Shown: piece after piece, positions 11,839-20,701 of the stretch
How positions within the stretch are numbered: the stretch's first letter is position 1
Layout of the letters: each line of letters opens with the position of its first letter
Assembly (NCBI GenBank): GCA_009781175.1
Contig: WQYQ01000001.1
Location: 124,001 to 188,000, forward strand
Direction of reading: 5' to 3'
From: Betaproteobacteria bacterium
GTDB taxonomy: Bacteria > Pseudomonadota > Gammaproteobacteria > Burkholderiales > Rhodocyclaceae
DNA length: 64,000 bases
Program-made: the position numbers and the translations under genes
The notes under the pieces: model-generated
What the model was told of the DNA's origin: nothing
The model's database searches: none
Seen by the model: only the letters and a program-made list of their open reading frames with translations

Positions 11839-12843
11839 CTACTGCCCCTTTTTCTTCAATACATAGCGCGCCACCGCGCGATTGTGCTCGTCGAGCGTGC
11901 GCGAGAATTCGCTCGAACCATCGCCGCGCGAGACAAAAAAGTACAGATCGGTTTGCGGCGGGTGCAGCACCGCATTGATCGACGCCGCGCCGGGCATCGC
12001 GATCGGCGTAGGCGGCAAGCCGGAGCGCGTGTAGGTGTTGTACGGGGTATCGGCGAGCAGATCGGCCTTGCGCAAATTACCCGAGAAATTCTCGCCCAAC
12101 CCGTAAATCACGGTCGGGTCGGTCTGCAACGACATTCCTCTGGCAAGCCGATTGAAAAAAACCGAAGCAACCCGCATGCGGTCAGCCTCGATGCCGGTTT
12201 CCTTCTCGACGAGCGAGGCCATGATTAAGGCTTCATACGGCGAAGCCAGCGGCACGCTGGGATCGCGCACCGCCCAGGCGCGAGCGAGTTTGTTTTGCAT
12301 CGCGCGATAAGCGCGCGCAAGCAAAGCGATATCGCTGCTGCCGCGCGTATAAAAATAGGTGTCGGGCAGGAAGAGGCCCTCCGGGTGAGCGGCATCCGAG
12401 CCCAAACGCTCCAATATCCCGGCATCGCTCAGTTCGGCGCTTTCGAGTTTCAAACCCGGCAGTTTCGCCAACTCGGCGCGCACGCGGCGGAAATTCCAGC
12501 CTTCAACCAGCACGAATTCGCTTTGGCTGGCGTCGCCGCGCACCAGCTTATTCAGCAATTCGATCGCCGTCAGCCCTTCAACGAATTCATAACTGCCGGC
12601 TTTGACCTTGTGCTGATGCCCGGCGACGCGGGCCATCGCTTCGAGCAACCAAGGATTGATATCGACACCCGCCGCGACCACCGTGCGGGCGACCTGGCGC
12701 ATACTCGACCCCGCCGAAATTTCGACATCAAGCGGGCTATGGCTCAGCTTGAGCGGCGTTTGCAAAACCCAGGCCAAGGCCACGGCTACAACGACGATCA
12801 GCGCAACACTTAGAAAAAATAATCGGGACAACAGAGAACGCAT
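11839..12843 (-). CDS. mltG: Endolytic peptidoglycan transglycosylase MltG
   Basis: A 334-residue membrane-anchored YceG-family enzyme that cuts nascent glycan strands. Residues 6-27 form one membrane helix (LFFLSVALIVVVAVALAWVL); a LysM-like region follows; the catalytic segment is IMASLVEKETG near residue 200 with its essential glutamate, then FFNRL, LQTDPTVIYGLG and YNTY...LPPTPIAMPG. It heads the minus-strand operon with tmk, holB and pilZ and diverges from ygfZ across 134 bp. Confidence 0.95.
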   Translation of the reverse strand: MRSLLSRLFFLSVALIVVVAVALAWVLQTPLKLSHSPLDVEISAGSSMRQVARTVVAAGVDINPWLLEAMARVAGHQHKVKAGSYEFVEGLTAIELLNKLVRGDASQSEFVLVEGWNFRRVRAELAKLPGLKLESAELSDAGILERLGSDAAHPEGLFLPDTYFYTRGSSDIALLARAYRAMQNKLARAWAVRDPSVPLASPYEALIMASLVEKETGIEADRMRVASVFFNRLARGMSLQTDPTVIYGLGENFSGNLRKADLLADTPYNTYTRSGLPPTPIAMPGAASINAVLHPPQTDLYFFVSRGDGSSEFSRTLDEHNRAVARYVLKKKGQ

Positions 12844-12977
12844 CGACGGGAACCGTAACGGAGCAAAACTGGACGAAAAGTAAGCGTCCTGCGTGAAAAC
12901 GCAGATTATCGTAGGCAGGCGGAATGAGCTTCGTATAATAGCCGAAGTGTTCGCCTCTGCTTTTACGGAAAGTCACG

Positions 12978-14012
12978 ATGCAATCTCCTTGGCTGCTCCA
13001 TCTCGACGCCGCGGGCGCTCGCTTTGCCGAGAACGAAGTCGGCTCCCTGTCTTTTACCGAAGGCCGCGAAGAGGTTCAGCGCGCGGCCAGCGGTACGATC
13101 GCGGTTCCGCTCACGCACCTGAGCCTGATCCGCACCACAGGCGAAGATGCGGCCTCCCTGTTGCAGAATCTGCTCTCCAACGACGTCAGGAAACTTCAGC
13201 CGCACCATGCGCAGCGCAGCAGTCTGAACTCCCCAAAAGGCCGCATGCTGGCGAGCTTCATACTCTGGCGCGAGGCGGGGGACTTCATCCTGCAAGCATC
13301 GGCCGATCTTGCGCCGGCGACGATTCGCAAGCTCTCGATGTATGTGCTGCGCTCGAAGGCCAAAATCAGCGGCGCGGATGCGGAACTCGCGGCAATCGGC
13401 CTTGCGGGTCCGGCCGTCGCGCGCGTGCTCGACCAGCTTGGCTTGCAGCTTCCGCCGGAACCGCTGCAAACCAGCGGTGAGCAAATCCGCGTCGTGCGGC
13501 TCGAAGGGCCGCGCGTCATGCTACTGACCGCGCCGGCAAACTGTCCCGAACTATGGAACAAGATCACCGCCGCCGGTGTGCAGCCTGCCGGCACAGCGGC
13601 TTGGCGCTGGCTCGATATCCAGCAAGGCGTACCCCTGATTACAAGCGCCACGCAAGACGAATTCGTGGCGCAGATGCTCAATTTCGAGCTTATCGGCGGC
13701 GTCAGTTTCCAAAAAGGCTGTTATCCCGGGCAGGAAATCATCGCGCGGATGCAGTATTTAGGAAAATTGAAAAAACGCATGTTCCGCGCGCACAGCGCAG
13801 GCGAGCCGCCGCAAGTCGGGGCCGACCTCTATAGCGCCGGATTCGGCGAGCAATCCGTAGGCAAGGTCGTGATGGCGGCTCCGGCTCCGGAACAGGGCTG
13901 CGATCTGCTCGTGGTTGTCCAGACTGCAAGCCGCGAGCAAAACGATGTGCGCCTCGGCAGCCTTGAAGGCGAACGGCTCCGCTTCGAATCCCTGCCCTAT
14001 CCGGTCGGTTAA
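12978..14012 (+). CDS. ygfZ: YgfZ/GcvT-domain folate-binding protein
   Basis: A 344-residue protein related to GcvT. The family signature KGCYPGQEIIARMQYLGK lies near residue 245, with the conserved cysteine needed for function in E. coli YgfZ. Members bind tetrahydrofolate and help assemble or repair certain iron-sulfur enzymes such as MiaB. It is transcribed away from mltG and is followed 21 bp later by the NRDE gene, probably in the same transcript. Confidence 0.92.
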   Translation: MQSPWLLHLDAAGARFAENEVGSLSFTEGREEVQRAASGTIAVPLTHLSLIRTTGEDAASLLQNLLSNDVRKLQPHHAQRSSLNSPKGRMLASFILWREAGDFILQASADLAPATIRKLSMYVLRSKAKISGADAELAAIGLAGPAVARVLDQLGLQLPPEPLQTSGEQIRVVRLEGPRVMLLTAPANCPELWNKITAAGVQPAGTAAWRWLDIQQGVPLITSATQDEFVAQMLNFELIGGVSFQKGCYPGQEIIARMQYLGKLKKRMFRAHSAGEPPQVGADLYSAGFGEQSVGKVVMAAPAPEQGCDLLVVVQTASREQNDVRLGSLEGERLRFESLPYPVG

Positions 14013-14033
14013 TCTCCGGCATCCCGTGCGCGA

Positions 14034-14786
14034 ATGTGCCTGATCCTTATCGCCTGGCGGACTTCCGAGCGTTTCCCGCTCGTCATCGCGGCAAATCGGG
14101 ACGAGTATTACGCGCGCCCAAGCGAAAGCGCGCGCTGGTGGCCTGAATACCCGGAAATCTTGGCGGGGCGCGATCTACAAGGCGGCGGAACATGGCTCGG
14201 GATCACCCGAAGCGGGCGCGTGGCGGCCCTGACGAATTACCGCGATCCCAAATCCCAGCGCGACGACGCGCCGAGCCGCGGCCACCTCGTGCTCGATTTT
14301 CTGCGCGGCGCACAGTCGCCGCAGGATTATGTCGCGGCGCTCCGAGCCACCGCGGACACGTATAACGGTTTCAACCTGCTGCTCGGCGATCTGAAGCAGC
14401 TCTTTGTTTTCAGTAATGTAAGCACACGTCTCGAAACCGTGGAGCCCGGCGTGCATGGTCTTTCCAACCACTTGCTCGACACCCCCTGGCCCAAAGTCGA
14501 ACGCGGGAAAAAGGCAGTGCAGAAAACGCTTTCCACGCTGCCGGACACCAGCGCTTTGTTTCTCGCCTTAAAAGATCAGCAAATCGCCGCGGACGAGGCA
14601 TTGCCGGATACCGGCATCGGGATCGAAATGGAACGCTGCCTTTCACCGCCGTTCATTCATTTTCCGAACTACGGCACGCGCTGCTCCACCGTCTTGCTCG
14701 CAGGCAAAAGTGTGCTTTTCGAGGAGCGCAGTTTCGGCGCGAACGGCGAGGAACGCGGCCGCATCGCCCAATCATGGGCGATTTAA
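14034..14786 (+). CDS. NRDE (TANGO2-like) family protein
   Basis: A 250-residue cytosolic protein. The hallmark AANRDE motif sits at residues 19-24 and the second residue is cysteine (MCLILIAW), consistent with an N-terminal-nucleophile fold after methionine removal. GGGTWLGIT, ALTNYRDP and GLSNHLLDTPWPKV also match the family. The eukaryotic relative TANGO2 has been linked to haem and lipid handling; the bacterial role is unsettled. It follows ygfZ at 21 bp. Confidence 0.9.
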   Translation: MCLILIAWRTSERFPLVIAANRDEYYARPSESARWWPEYPEILAGRDLQGGGTWLGITRSGRVAALTNYRDPKSQRDDAPSRGHLVLDFLRGAQSPQDYVAALRATADTYNGFNLLLGDLKQLFVFSNVSTRLETVEPGVHGLSNHLLDTPWPKVERGKKAVQKTLSTLPDTSALFLALKDQQIAADEALPDTGIGIEMERCLSPPFIHFPNYGTRCSTVLLAGKSVLFEERSFGANGEERGRIAQSWAI

Positions 14787-14797
14787 GAGTCGTCCAC

Positions 14798-16182
<1,385 letters not shown>

Positions 16183-16237
16183 TTACGGCTCCAAGAAAGT
16201 AATTTCTTCGAATTTACATGCGCCGAGCCACAGAGCT

Positions 16238-16486
16238 TTATCGCTGCCTCCTCAGGGCAAGCCCACGAAATTCTCTCTCCCCCCACGAGAAAAAGGCGCA
16301 GCACAGAAAGCAGTAGGCGAAGGCCAAAGCCGCGACGATCACTCCCCTGACCAACTCGGCCAGTGTGGGAGTCGCAGACGCAACCCACCCCAACAAACCA
16401 AGAGCAAAGAGTCTGGCCACTAACCGCATCCCTCCTCTCCCGTGGCGGGCAAAGATTCGGCAAACCGCTTCAAACAATGTGTACAT
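16238..16486 (-). CDS. Small hypothetical membrane protein
   Basis: An 82-residue frame starting at the ATG at 16486, preceded by GGGAG 8 bp upstream. Two hydrophobic stretches are visible, LVARLFALGLLGWVASA (about 22-38) and GVIVAALAFAYCFLCCAFF (about 47-65), with positively charged ends, so it is probably a two-helix inner-membrane protein. I recognise no family. It lies alone between rhlE and tadA on the same strand. Confidence 0.5.
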   Translation of the reverse strand: MYTLFEAVCRIFARHGRGGMRLVARLFALGLLGWVASATPTLAELVRGVIVAALAFAYCFLCCAFFSWGEREFRGLALRRQR

Positions 16487-16620
16487 TTTCAAGCTCCCTT
16501 CAGCCTCATGTTTCTTCTAATTTGCGCACACTTGAACCGCACTACAACATGTACGCGCGGCACACGAAAGTATAGGCCAGCTCAGGATATGTAAGGTTTC
16601 GATACTGCGAAAACCATTAT

Positions 16621-16667
16621 GAAAAATGGACTGGGCGCATCCCTTGGAAGAGATGCGCCCAGTCCAT
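16621..16667 (-). terminator. Rho-independent terminator after rhlE
   Basis: A perfect 16-bp stem (16626-16641 with 16652-16667; arm ATGGACTGGGCGCATC) closes a 10-base loop. On the minus strand it is followed by TTTTTC. It lies 25 bp past the helicase stop. Confidence 0.9.
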
Positions 16668-16691
16668 TAGCTGCCTTAACGCCGCTTGCGC

Positions 16692-18170
16692 TTAATCGAA
16701 CTTCCTGCGCGGACGGTCGCTAAAAGATTTGCGGTCGCCGAAGGATTTGCGTTCGCCGAACTTAGGGCCGTTCCCGCTGCCGCGCGAGTTGTCGCGACGC
16801 GCGTCGGATGGACGCCCTGAATCGGCGCGCTTGGCAAACCCTTCACGGTGCTCGCCAGAGCCGTTGCCACGATCACCAAAGCCGTTACCGCGATTCTCAA
16901 AACCACGGCGCGGTTCGCTTTGTCCATCACGACGCGGAGCACCACCTTGGGGGCGGCGATCGTCAAAACGGCGCGGCCCTGCGCCGGGGCGGCGGTTCGG
17001 GCGCTGTTCGCCGGGCTTGAAGCCGGCTTCCATTCCGGCCACGGCCGTTACCTTGACGGGCCGGCCGATGAAACGCTCGATGCGCCGCAAAACGCCAATG
17101 TCGTCACGACCGACGAAGGACACGGCGACACCCGTCGCGCCCGCGCGGCCCGTGCGGCCAATGCGGTGCACATAGTCTTCGGCGAAGCGCGGCAAATCAA
17201 AGTTGAAAACGTGCGTAATGCCGGCAACGTCGATTCCGCGCGCAGCGACGTCGGTCGCAACCAGCACGCGCGCCTCGCCGCGGCGTAGGCGATTGAGCAT
17301 GCGGGTGCGCTGGCGCTGTTCCAGGTCGCCATGCAAGGCGACGGTCGCATGGCCTTCGCCGTCGAGCGCTTCGGCCAAGGATTCGGCATCGCGCTTGGTG
17401 GCGGTGAAAATCACGATCTGTCCGTCGGCCTCTTCATTCAACCAGTGCGAAAGCAGGCGGCGCTTATGGCCGAAGTTATCGACATAGATGACATGCTGCT
17501 CGATCGCCTCGGTGTGCGCAACGGGTGCTTTCACCTCGATCGCTTTCGGCGTCCGCTGCAACTGCGCGGACATGCGCAAAACGCTGTGCGACATCGTCGC
17601 GGTGAAGCAGACGGTCTGGCGCTCCTTCGGCAACTGCGCGGCAATCGCCATCACATCGTCAGAGAAGCCCATGTCGAGCATGCGGTCCGCTTCATCGAGC
17701 ACGAGAACCTGCAAGCGGGAAAAATCGATACGGCCCGAGCGCATCTGATCCATCAAACGGCCCGGCGTGGCGACGAGGATTTCATGCGGGCCGGTCAGCG
17801 CGCGATTTTGATGGAAATACGACTCGCCGCCCGTAATACAGACGGTTTTCAGCTTCGGCATACGCTGCGAAAAATCCTTGGCGGCCTTCGCCACCTGCTG
17901 CGCGAGTTCGCGCGTCGGCGTCAGCACGAGAACGCGCGGACCGTTGCCACGAACCGGCGCGGGCGACTGCAAACGCTCAAGCGCCGGCAAGAGGAAAGCG
18001 GCCGTTTTGCCGGTGCCCGTTGGCGCTGACGCGATCAAATCCTCGCCCGACATCAGAAGCGGAATGGCTTCCAGTTGGACGGGCGTGGGTTCCTTGATTC
18101 CGAGTTGTTCGAGATTTTGTTCAATGGTTCGGCCAAGGCCGAAAGCGGCAAAGCCCTGTGGCTGTTGCAT
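16692..18170 (-). CDS. rhlE: DEAD-box ATP-dependent RNA helicase, RhlE type
   Basis: A 492-residue helicase with the motifs in order: Q motif with FAAFGLG upstream, motif I APTGTGKTAAF near residue 48, Ia PTRELAQQV, Ib TPGRL, II VLDEADRML near 155, III SAT-like FTATMS, and VI HRIGRTGRAG near 330. The last 110 residues form a basic, low-complexity tail rich in R, G, D and F (repeats such as NRGNGFGDRGNG and SFGDRKSFSDR), as in RhlE and CsdA-like proteins that bind structured RNA. The ATG at 18170 is preferred over an in-frame TTG because AGGAG precedes it and homologues start there. Confidence 0.94.
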   Translation of the reverse strand: MQQPQGFAAFGLGRTIEQNLEQLGIKEPTPVQLEAIPLLMSGEDLIASAPTGTGKTAAFLLPALERLQSPAPVRGNGPRVLVLTPTRELAQQVAKAAKDFSQRMPKLKTVCITGGESYFHQNRALTGPHEILVATPGRLMDQMRSGRIDFSRLQVLVLDEADRMLDMGFSDDVMAIAAQLPKERQTVCFTATMSHSVLRMSAQLQRTPKAIEVKAPVAHTEAIEQHVIYVDNFGHKRRLLSHWLNEEADGQIVIFTATKRDAESLAEALDGEGHATVALHGDLEQRQRTRMLNRLRRGEARVLVATDVAARGIDVAGITHVFNFDLPRFAEDYVHRIGRTGRAGATGVAVSFVGRDDIGVLRRIERFIGRPVKVTAVAGMEAGFKPGEQRPNRRPGAGPRRFDDRRPQGGAPRRDGQSEPRRGFENRGNGFGDRGNGSGEHREGFAKRADSGRPSDARRDNSRGSGNGPKFGERKSFGDRKSFSDRPRRKFD

Positions 18171-18631
18171 AAGGTTGATGCTCCTGTCAGAAAAGCGCCG
18201 CCCGGCCAATCAAACCGAAAGACTGCGATGACGGTGCGATACCGACGCAGATTGGCAAAAGAACACCGATGCCAACCAAAACGTCGGCCAACAAGAGGCG
18301 CAACAGGAGCTGGAGATCGATGCAGCCGACTCAAGAAAGGAAGAGCCGGCAGCCGGGGACAAGTTTTTCAGTATGCCATAGAAGCGCGGTTTATCAAAGC
18401 TTCTGGGGAGTTTTTTCAGTAACGTTGGGCTTCGCGATGTTCAGCCCAATCTATGTCCTGCGTTGCGCTCACTCGCCGTCAGCTTATGCCTTGCACACAA
18501 AGTTTTGGGTAGGTTTATGGCGAGAGATGAATTTGCGGAAACCAAGCCGTGGGTATCGCTCCGCTCCACCCACGCTACGAGCTTGAGCGTGAATGTCAGA
18601 TCGACTCCGCTGGCCGACAGTCTGGGGCAGA
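18171..18631. other. Gene-free intergenic region rich in repeats
   Basis: About 460 bp without a supported gene, between the start of rhlE and the end of the XRE gene. Its right half contains the repeats described at 18421-18590. A minus-strand frame here translates the repeat (WVERSDTHG) and is not a real gene. Confidence 0.6.
18421..18590. repeat. Compound of dispersed palindromic repeats
   Basis: Three repeat units are visible. A stem TTGGGCT/AGCCCAA lies at 18425-18449. A block CTGCGTTGCGCTCACTCGCC near 18458 is, read on the minus strand, nearly the same as GGCAAGTGAGCACAACGCAG of the element at 4535-4647. A second stem CGTGGGT/ACCCACG lies at 18548-18574; read on the minus strand it gives the peptide WVERSDTHG, a translation seen in many proteobacterial intergenic repeats. 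Confidence 0.65.
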
Positions 18632-18991
18632 TCACCGGATGCGCGGCCTTGATGCCGCTGGGGTTCTGTCGTCCTTGCGTGGCCGTCCGCGCAGGCGCTC
18701 GGCTTCCAGTTGCTTCAAGGCGTCTTCCATGCGCGGCAGATCGTTCACGTACTGCTGCGCTGAGGCCAGCAGTTCAACCAGATTAATACCCAAGCCATTG
18801 GCGAGCGCGATCAGGGTCGTGAAGGTAACGCGGGTCGTCGCGCGTTCCACCTTCTGCATGTGGTTACGCGTGATGCCCAACTCATGAGCAAGCTGCTCCT
18901 GAGTCAGCCGCGCCGTCTTGCGCAAGTCTCGAACCGTCAAGCCAAGCGCCCGCGCCCAAAGCTCATCATCCTTCAAAGTGCTGCGCTCCAT
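18632..18991 (-). CDS. XRE-family helix-turn-helix transcriptional regulator
   Basis: A 119-residue DNA-binding protein. Residues about 17-73 form the HTH_XRE domain: LRKTARLTQEQLAHELGITR, then MQKVERATTRVTFTTLIALANGLGINLVELL. The C-terminal tail is basic (RLRGRPRKDDR). The ATG at 18991 is preferred; a longer frame starts only at TTG. It faces away from the uncharacterised genes at 19551-20503 and may control them. It could equally be an orphan antitoxin-like or phage-type repressor; no toxin gene is visible beside it. Confidence 0.8.
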   Translation of the reverse strand: MERSTLKDDELWARALGLTVRDLRKTARLTQEQLAHELGITRNHMQKVERATTRVTFTTLIALANGLGINLVELLASAQQYVNDLPRMEDALKQLEAERLRGRPRKDDRTPAASRPRIR

Positions 18992-19048
18992 GAAATTGGA
19001 GAGTGTGCAAAGAAGGTCTTTTTTATTAAACCAATCAACAATGGCCAA

Positions 19049-19078
19049 ATTAAGATGGCCTTTTTATAGTGGTATATT
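19049..19078 (+). promoter_or_regulatory. Candidate promoter in front of the accessory cassette
   Basis: TTAAGA (19050-19055) and TATATT (19073-19078) are separated by 17 bp and point towards the genes at 19551 and 20186. The region is AT-rich compared with its surroundings and lies just upstream of the divergent XRE gene, where an operator would be expected. Confidence 0.35.
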
Positions 19079-19216
19079 CCTGCCGTTGAGCATACCGGTT
19101 GCAGATTTCTGCCCGGCATCTGCGTTCCAGACGTGAGCTGCCCTGCACGGTGGAGACAAGATGAACCTTCGGAAAGGTGGGATGACGGTCGGAGTCTGGC
19201 TGTGCTGACACTCGAC

Positions 19217-19525
19217 ATGCGGTGGCTCGGAGCCAACCGGGTCGGGCTGTCGCCAGTGGGCTGGTTCGTCGTGTCTGCCTGTGCAGGGCCAGTCGCTGGC
19301 GCAGCCTACCTTCAACAGCGTCCGACAGTCAGGCGGGCATTGGTCGATGTGGCATGGGAACTGGTGGGGGATTCGACGGCACCTGCTCACGTTCGTCGCG
19401 GACGTTTGGCTGGATTACTGCGAAACAGCCTTCCTGGCACACCCATCTATCGGGTGTGCCAGGGTGCCTTGGACGCAGAAGAACGACGCGGTGCAAGCAG
19501 CGTGTCGGGTGATCGTGCAGTTTGA
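19217..19525 (+). CDS. Uncharacterised open frame, possibly a gene remnant
   Basis: This frame begins MRWLGANRVGLSPVGWF and runs through a hydrophobic stretch and an arginine-rich part to a stop at 19525; it is also open upstream to 19133. It has no good ribosome binding site and I recognise no family. Base use is as GC-rich as the core genome and unlike the AT-richer gene that follows at 19551. It may be a relic of a mobile-element gene or non-coding leader; other frames here are equally open. Confidence 0.22.
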   Translation: MRWLGANRVGLSPVGWFVVSACAGPVAGAAYLQQRPTVRRALVDVAWELVGDSTAPAHVRRGRLAGLLRNSLPGTPIYRVCQGALDAEERRGASSVSGDRAV

Positions 19526-19550
19526 TATCTGTTTTGGAAAGGAATTCGAA

Positions 19551-20162
19551 ATGTCTAAGCAAAATGAATCTGTCAATCCTGGCGATAAGGAATTTCTTGA
19601 ATCCTTCAAGGATGCTCCGGAAACAGGCGACCTTGATCACGATGGTGATGGTGACGACGACGATGGTAACGAGGCCGATTCCAAAATCGCCAAGGAAGCG
19701 ATATCCGCCGGGCTTGGGTTTGTCTCTGGACTTACCCAACGCGAAGATGTCAAAGCTTTCGCCGAAAAAGCGAAAGAGAAAAGCGGTAGTTTCTGGAAAA
19801 CCCGCAACAAATTTCAGAAAGCTTCTCTCGGTATTGGTGGAGTATTTTTGATTCTCTTTGTGCCCAACATCGTCGGCAGCCTCTTCTCAGTGCCGAATAT
19901 CAAGGTTTCATATCGCAACAATCCTATCTCTGGCTATCAGTTGGTCATCTACTCCAATGAAGATAAGCCACTCATTGTCAAAAGCGTCGTTGTCAACGGT
20001 GGAGATAAGCGCTGCCCTGTCAATGAATTCTTTCCAGGCGATCTTCCCATGACTATTCAGCCGGGCACAGAAAAAACAGCTTTTGTCAGCGGTTCATGCA
20101 ATATAAAGAGCGCCGAAATTCAAACATCTGCTGGAAGCTACAGCGCCAGCTGGAAGAAATAA
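19551..20162 (+). CDS. Uncharacterised single-pass membrane protein of the accessory island
   Basis: A 203-residue protein with a good ribosome site (GGAAAGGAATTCGAA before ATG). The N-terminal 90 residues are hydrophilic and include a very acidic stretch, DLDHDGDGDDDDGNEAD (about 27-43), that resembles a calcium-binding loop. One membrane helix follows (ASLGIGGVFLILFVPNIVG, about 91-109). The C-terminal 90 residues look like a small beta-rich extracytoplasmic domain with two cysteines (KRCPVN, SGSCNIK) that could form a disulfide. It is AT-richer than its neighbours, which suggests acquisition. The next gene starts 23 bp later, so the two probably form an operon. I recognise no family. Confidence 0.7.
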   Translation: MSKQNESVNPGDKEFLESFKDAPETGDLDHDGDGDDDDGNEADSKIAKEAISAGLGFVSGLTQREDVKAFAEKAKEKSGSFWKTRNKFQKASLGIGGVFLILFVPNIVGSLFSVPNIKVSYRNNPISGYQLVIYSNEDKPLIVKSVVVNGGDKRCPVNEFFPGDLPMTIQPGTEKTAFVSGSCNIKSAEIQTSAGSYSASWKK

Positions 20163-20185
20163 TACATAGTCTATGGAGTATGGTA

Positions 20186-20503
20186 ATGAATAAAAAAACT
20201 GTAAGCCCCTATGACGCAGGTCTTATAGCTGGAGCTGGAGCTGAAGCCAAAATGCAAATGAGCGCATTCGAGATGTCGGTGCAATCCCTTGATTTCACTA
20301 TTGGCTACATCATTGGTTATAGCAGGAGTGAATCGATACGCTCGGCTAGCCATCATATAGAGGCATCGACTGCTGGTGAATTGGGTTTTCTTTACAAGCT
20401 CCCATTTGAAACCCTGCGTCAACACTATAAGGATACGTTTGATGAGGAACTGCACCGAGTAATGCGCCAAGCCTATGAGGACGCTGCTGAGGGTGATGAA
20501 TAA
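20186..20503 (+). CDS. Uncharacterised small protein paired with the preceding gene
   Basis: A 105-residue protein. The ATG at 20186 follows GGAG by 7 bp; an ATG two codons upstream is also possible. The sequence is soluble and mixed-charge, with a glycine-rich start (AGLIAGAGAEAKMQMSAFEM), a mildly hydrophobic middle (LDFTIGYIIGYSRS) and an acidic helical end (EELHRVMRQAYEDAAEGDE). It lies 23 bp after the membrane protein gene and is likely cotranscribed. I recognise no family, and no function is assigned. Confidence 0.6.
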   Translation: MNKKTVSPYDAGLIAGAGAEAKMQMSAFEMSVQSLDFTIGYIIGYSRSESIRSASHHIEASTAGELGFLYKLPFETLRQHYKDTFDEELHRVMRQAYEDAAEGDE

Positions 20504-20693
20504 GTCGCCATATTATTAACCCGGCAATTAAATACCCTGTAATGCTGCATATTGGACGGCGGCATGATTGAAATAGGCTATAACTCGTTGCGGCGTTTTG
20601 CTGAGAAATGCCATGAATTGGGTCGCCTTTTGCAGCAACGCCTTTTTGCTGGTGGCTCGATCAGAGGCTCGTAGCCCGCATAGGTCGGGATCG

Positions 20694-20701
20694 GGTCGCG
20701 C
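20694..20701. repeat. Left target-site duplication of the IS256-family element
   Basis: GGTCGCGC here is repeated exactly at 22071-22078, directly flanking both ends of the element. Eight-base duplications are typical of the IS256 family. Confidence 0.85.

Noticed and set aside
18441-18635. Small minus-strand frame with WVERSDTHG
   Set aside because: This peptide is the translation of a dispersed DNA repeat, not a protein gene.
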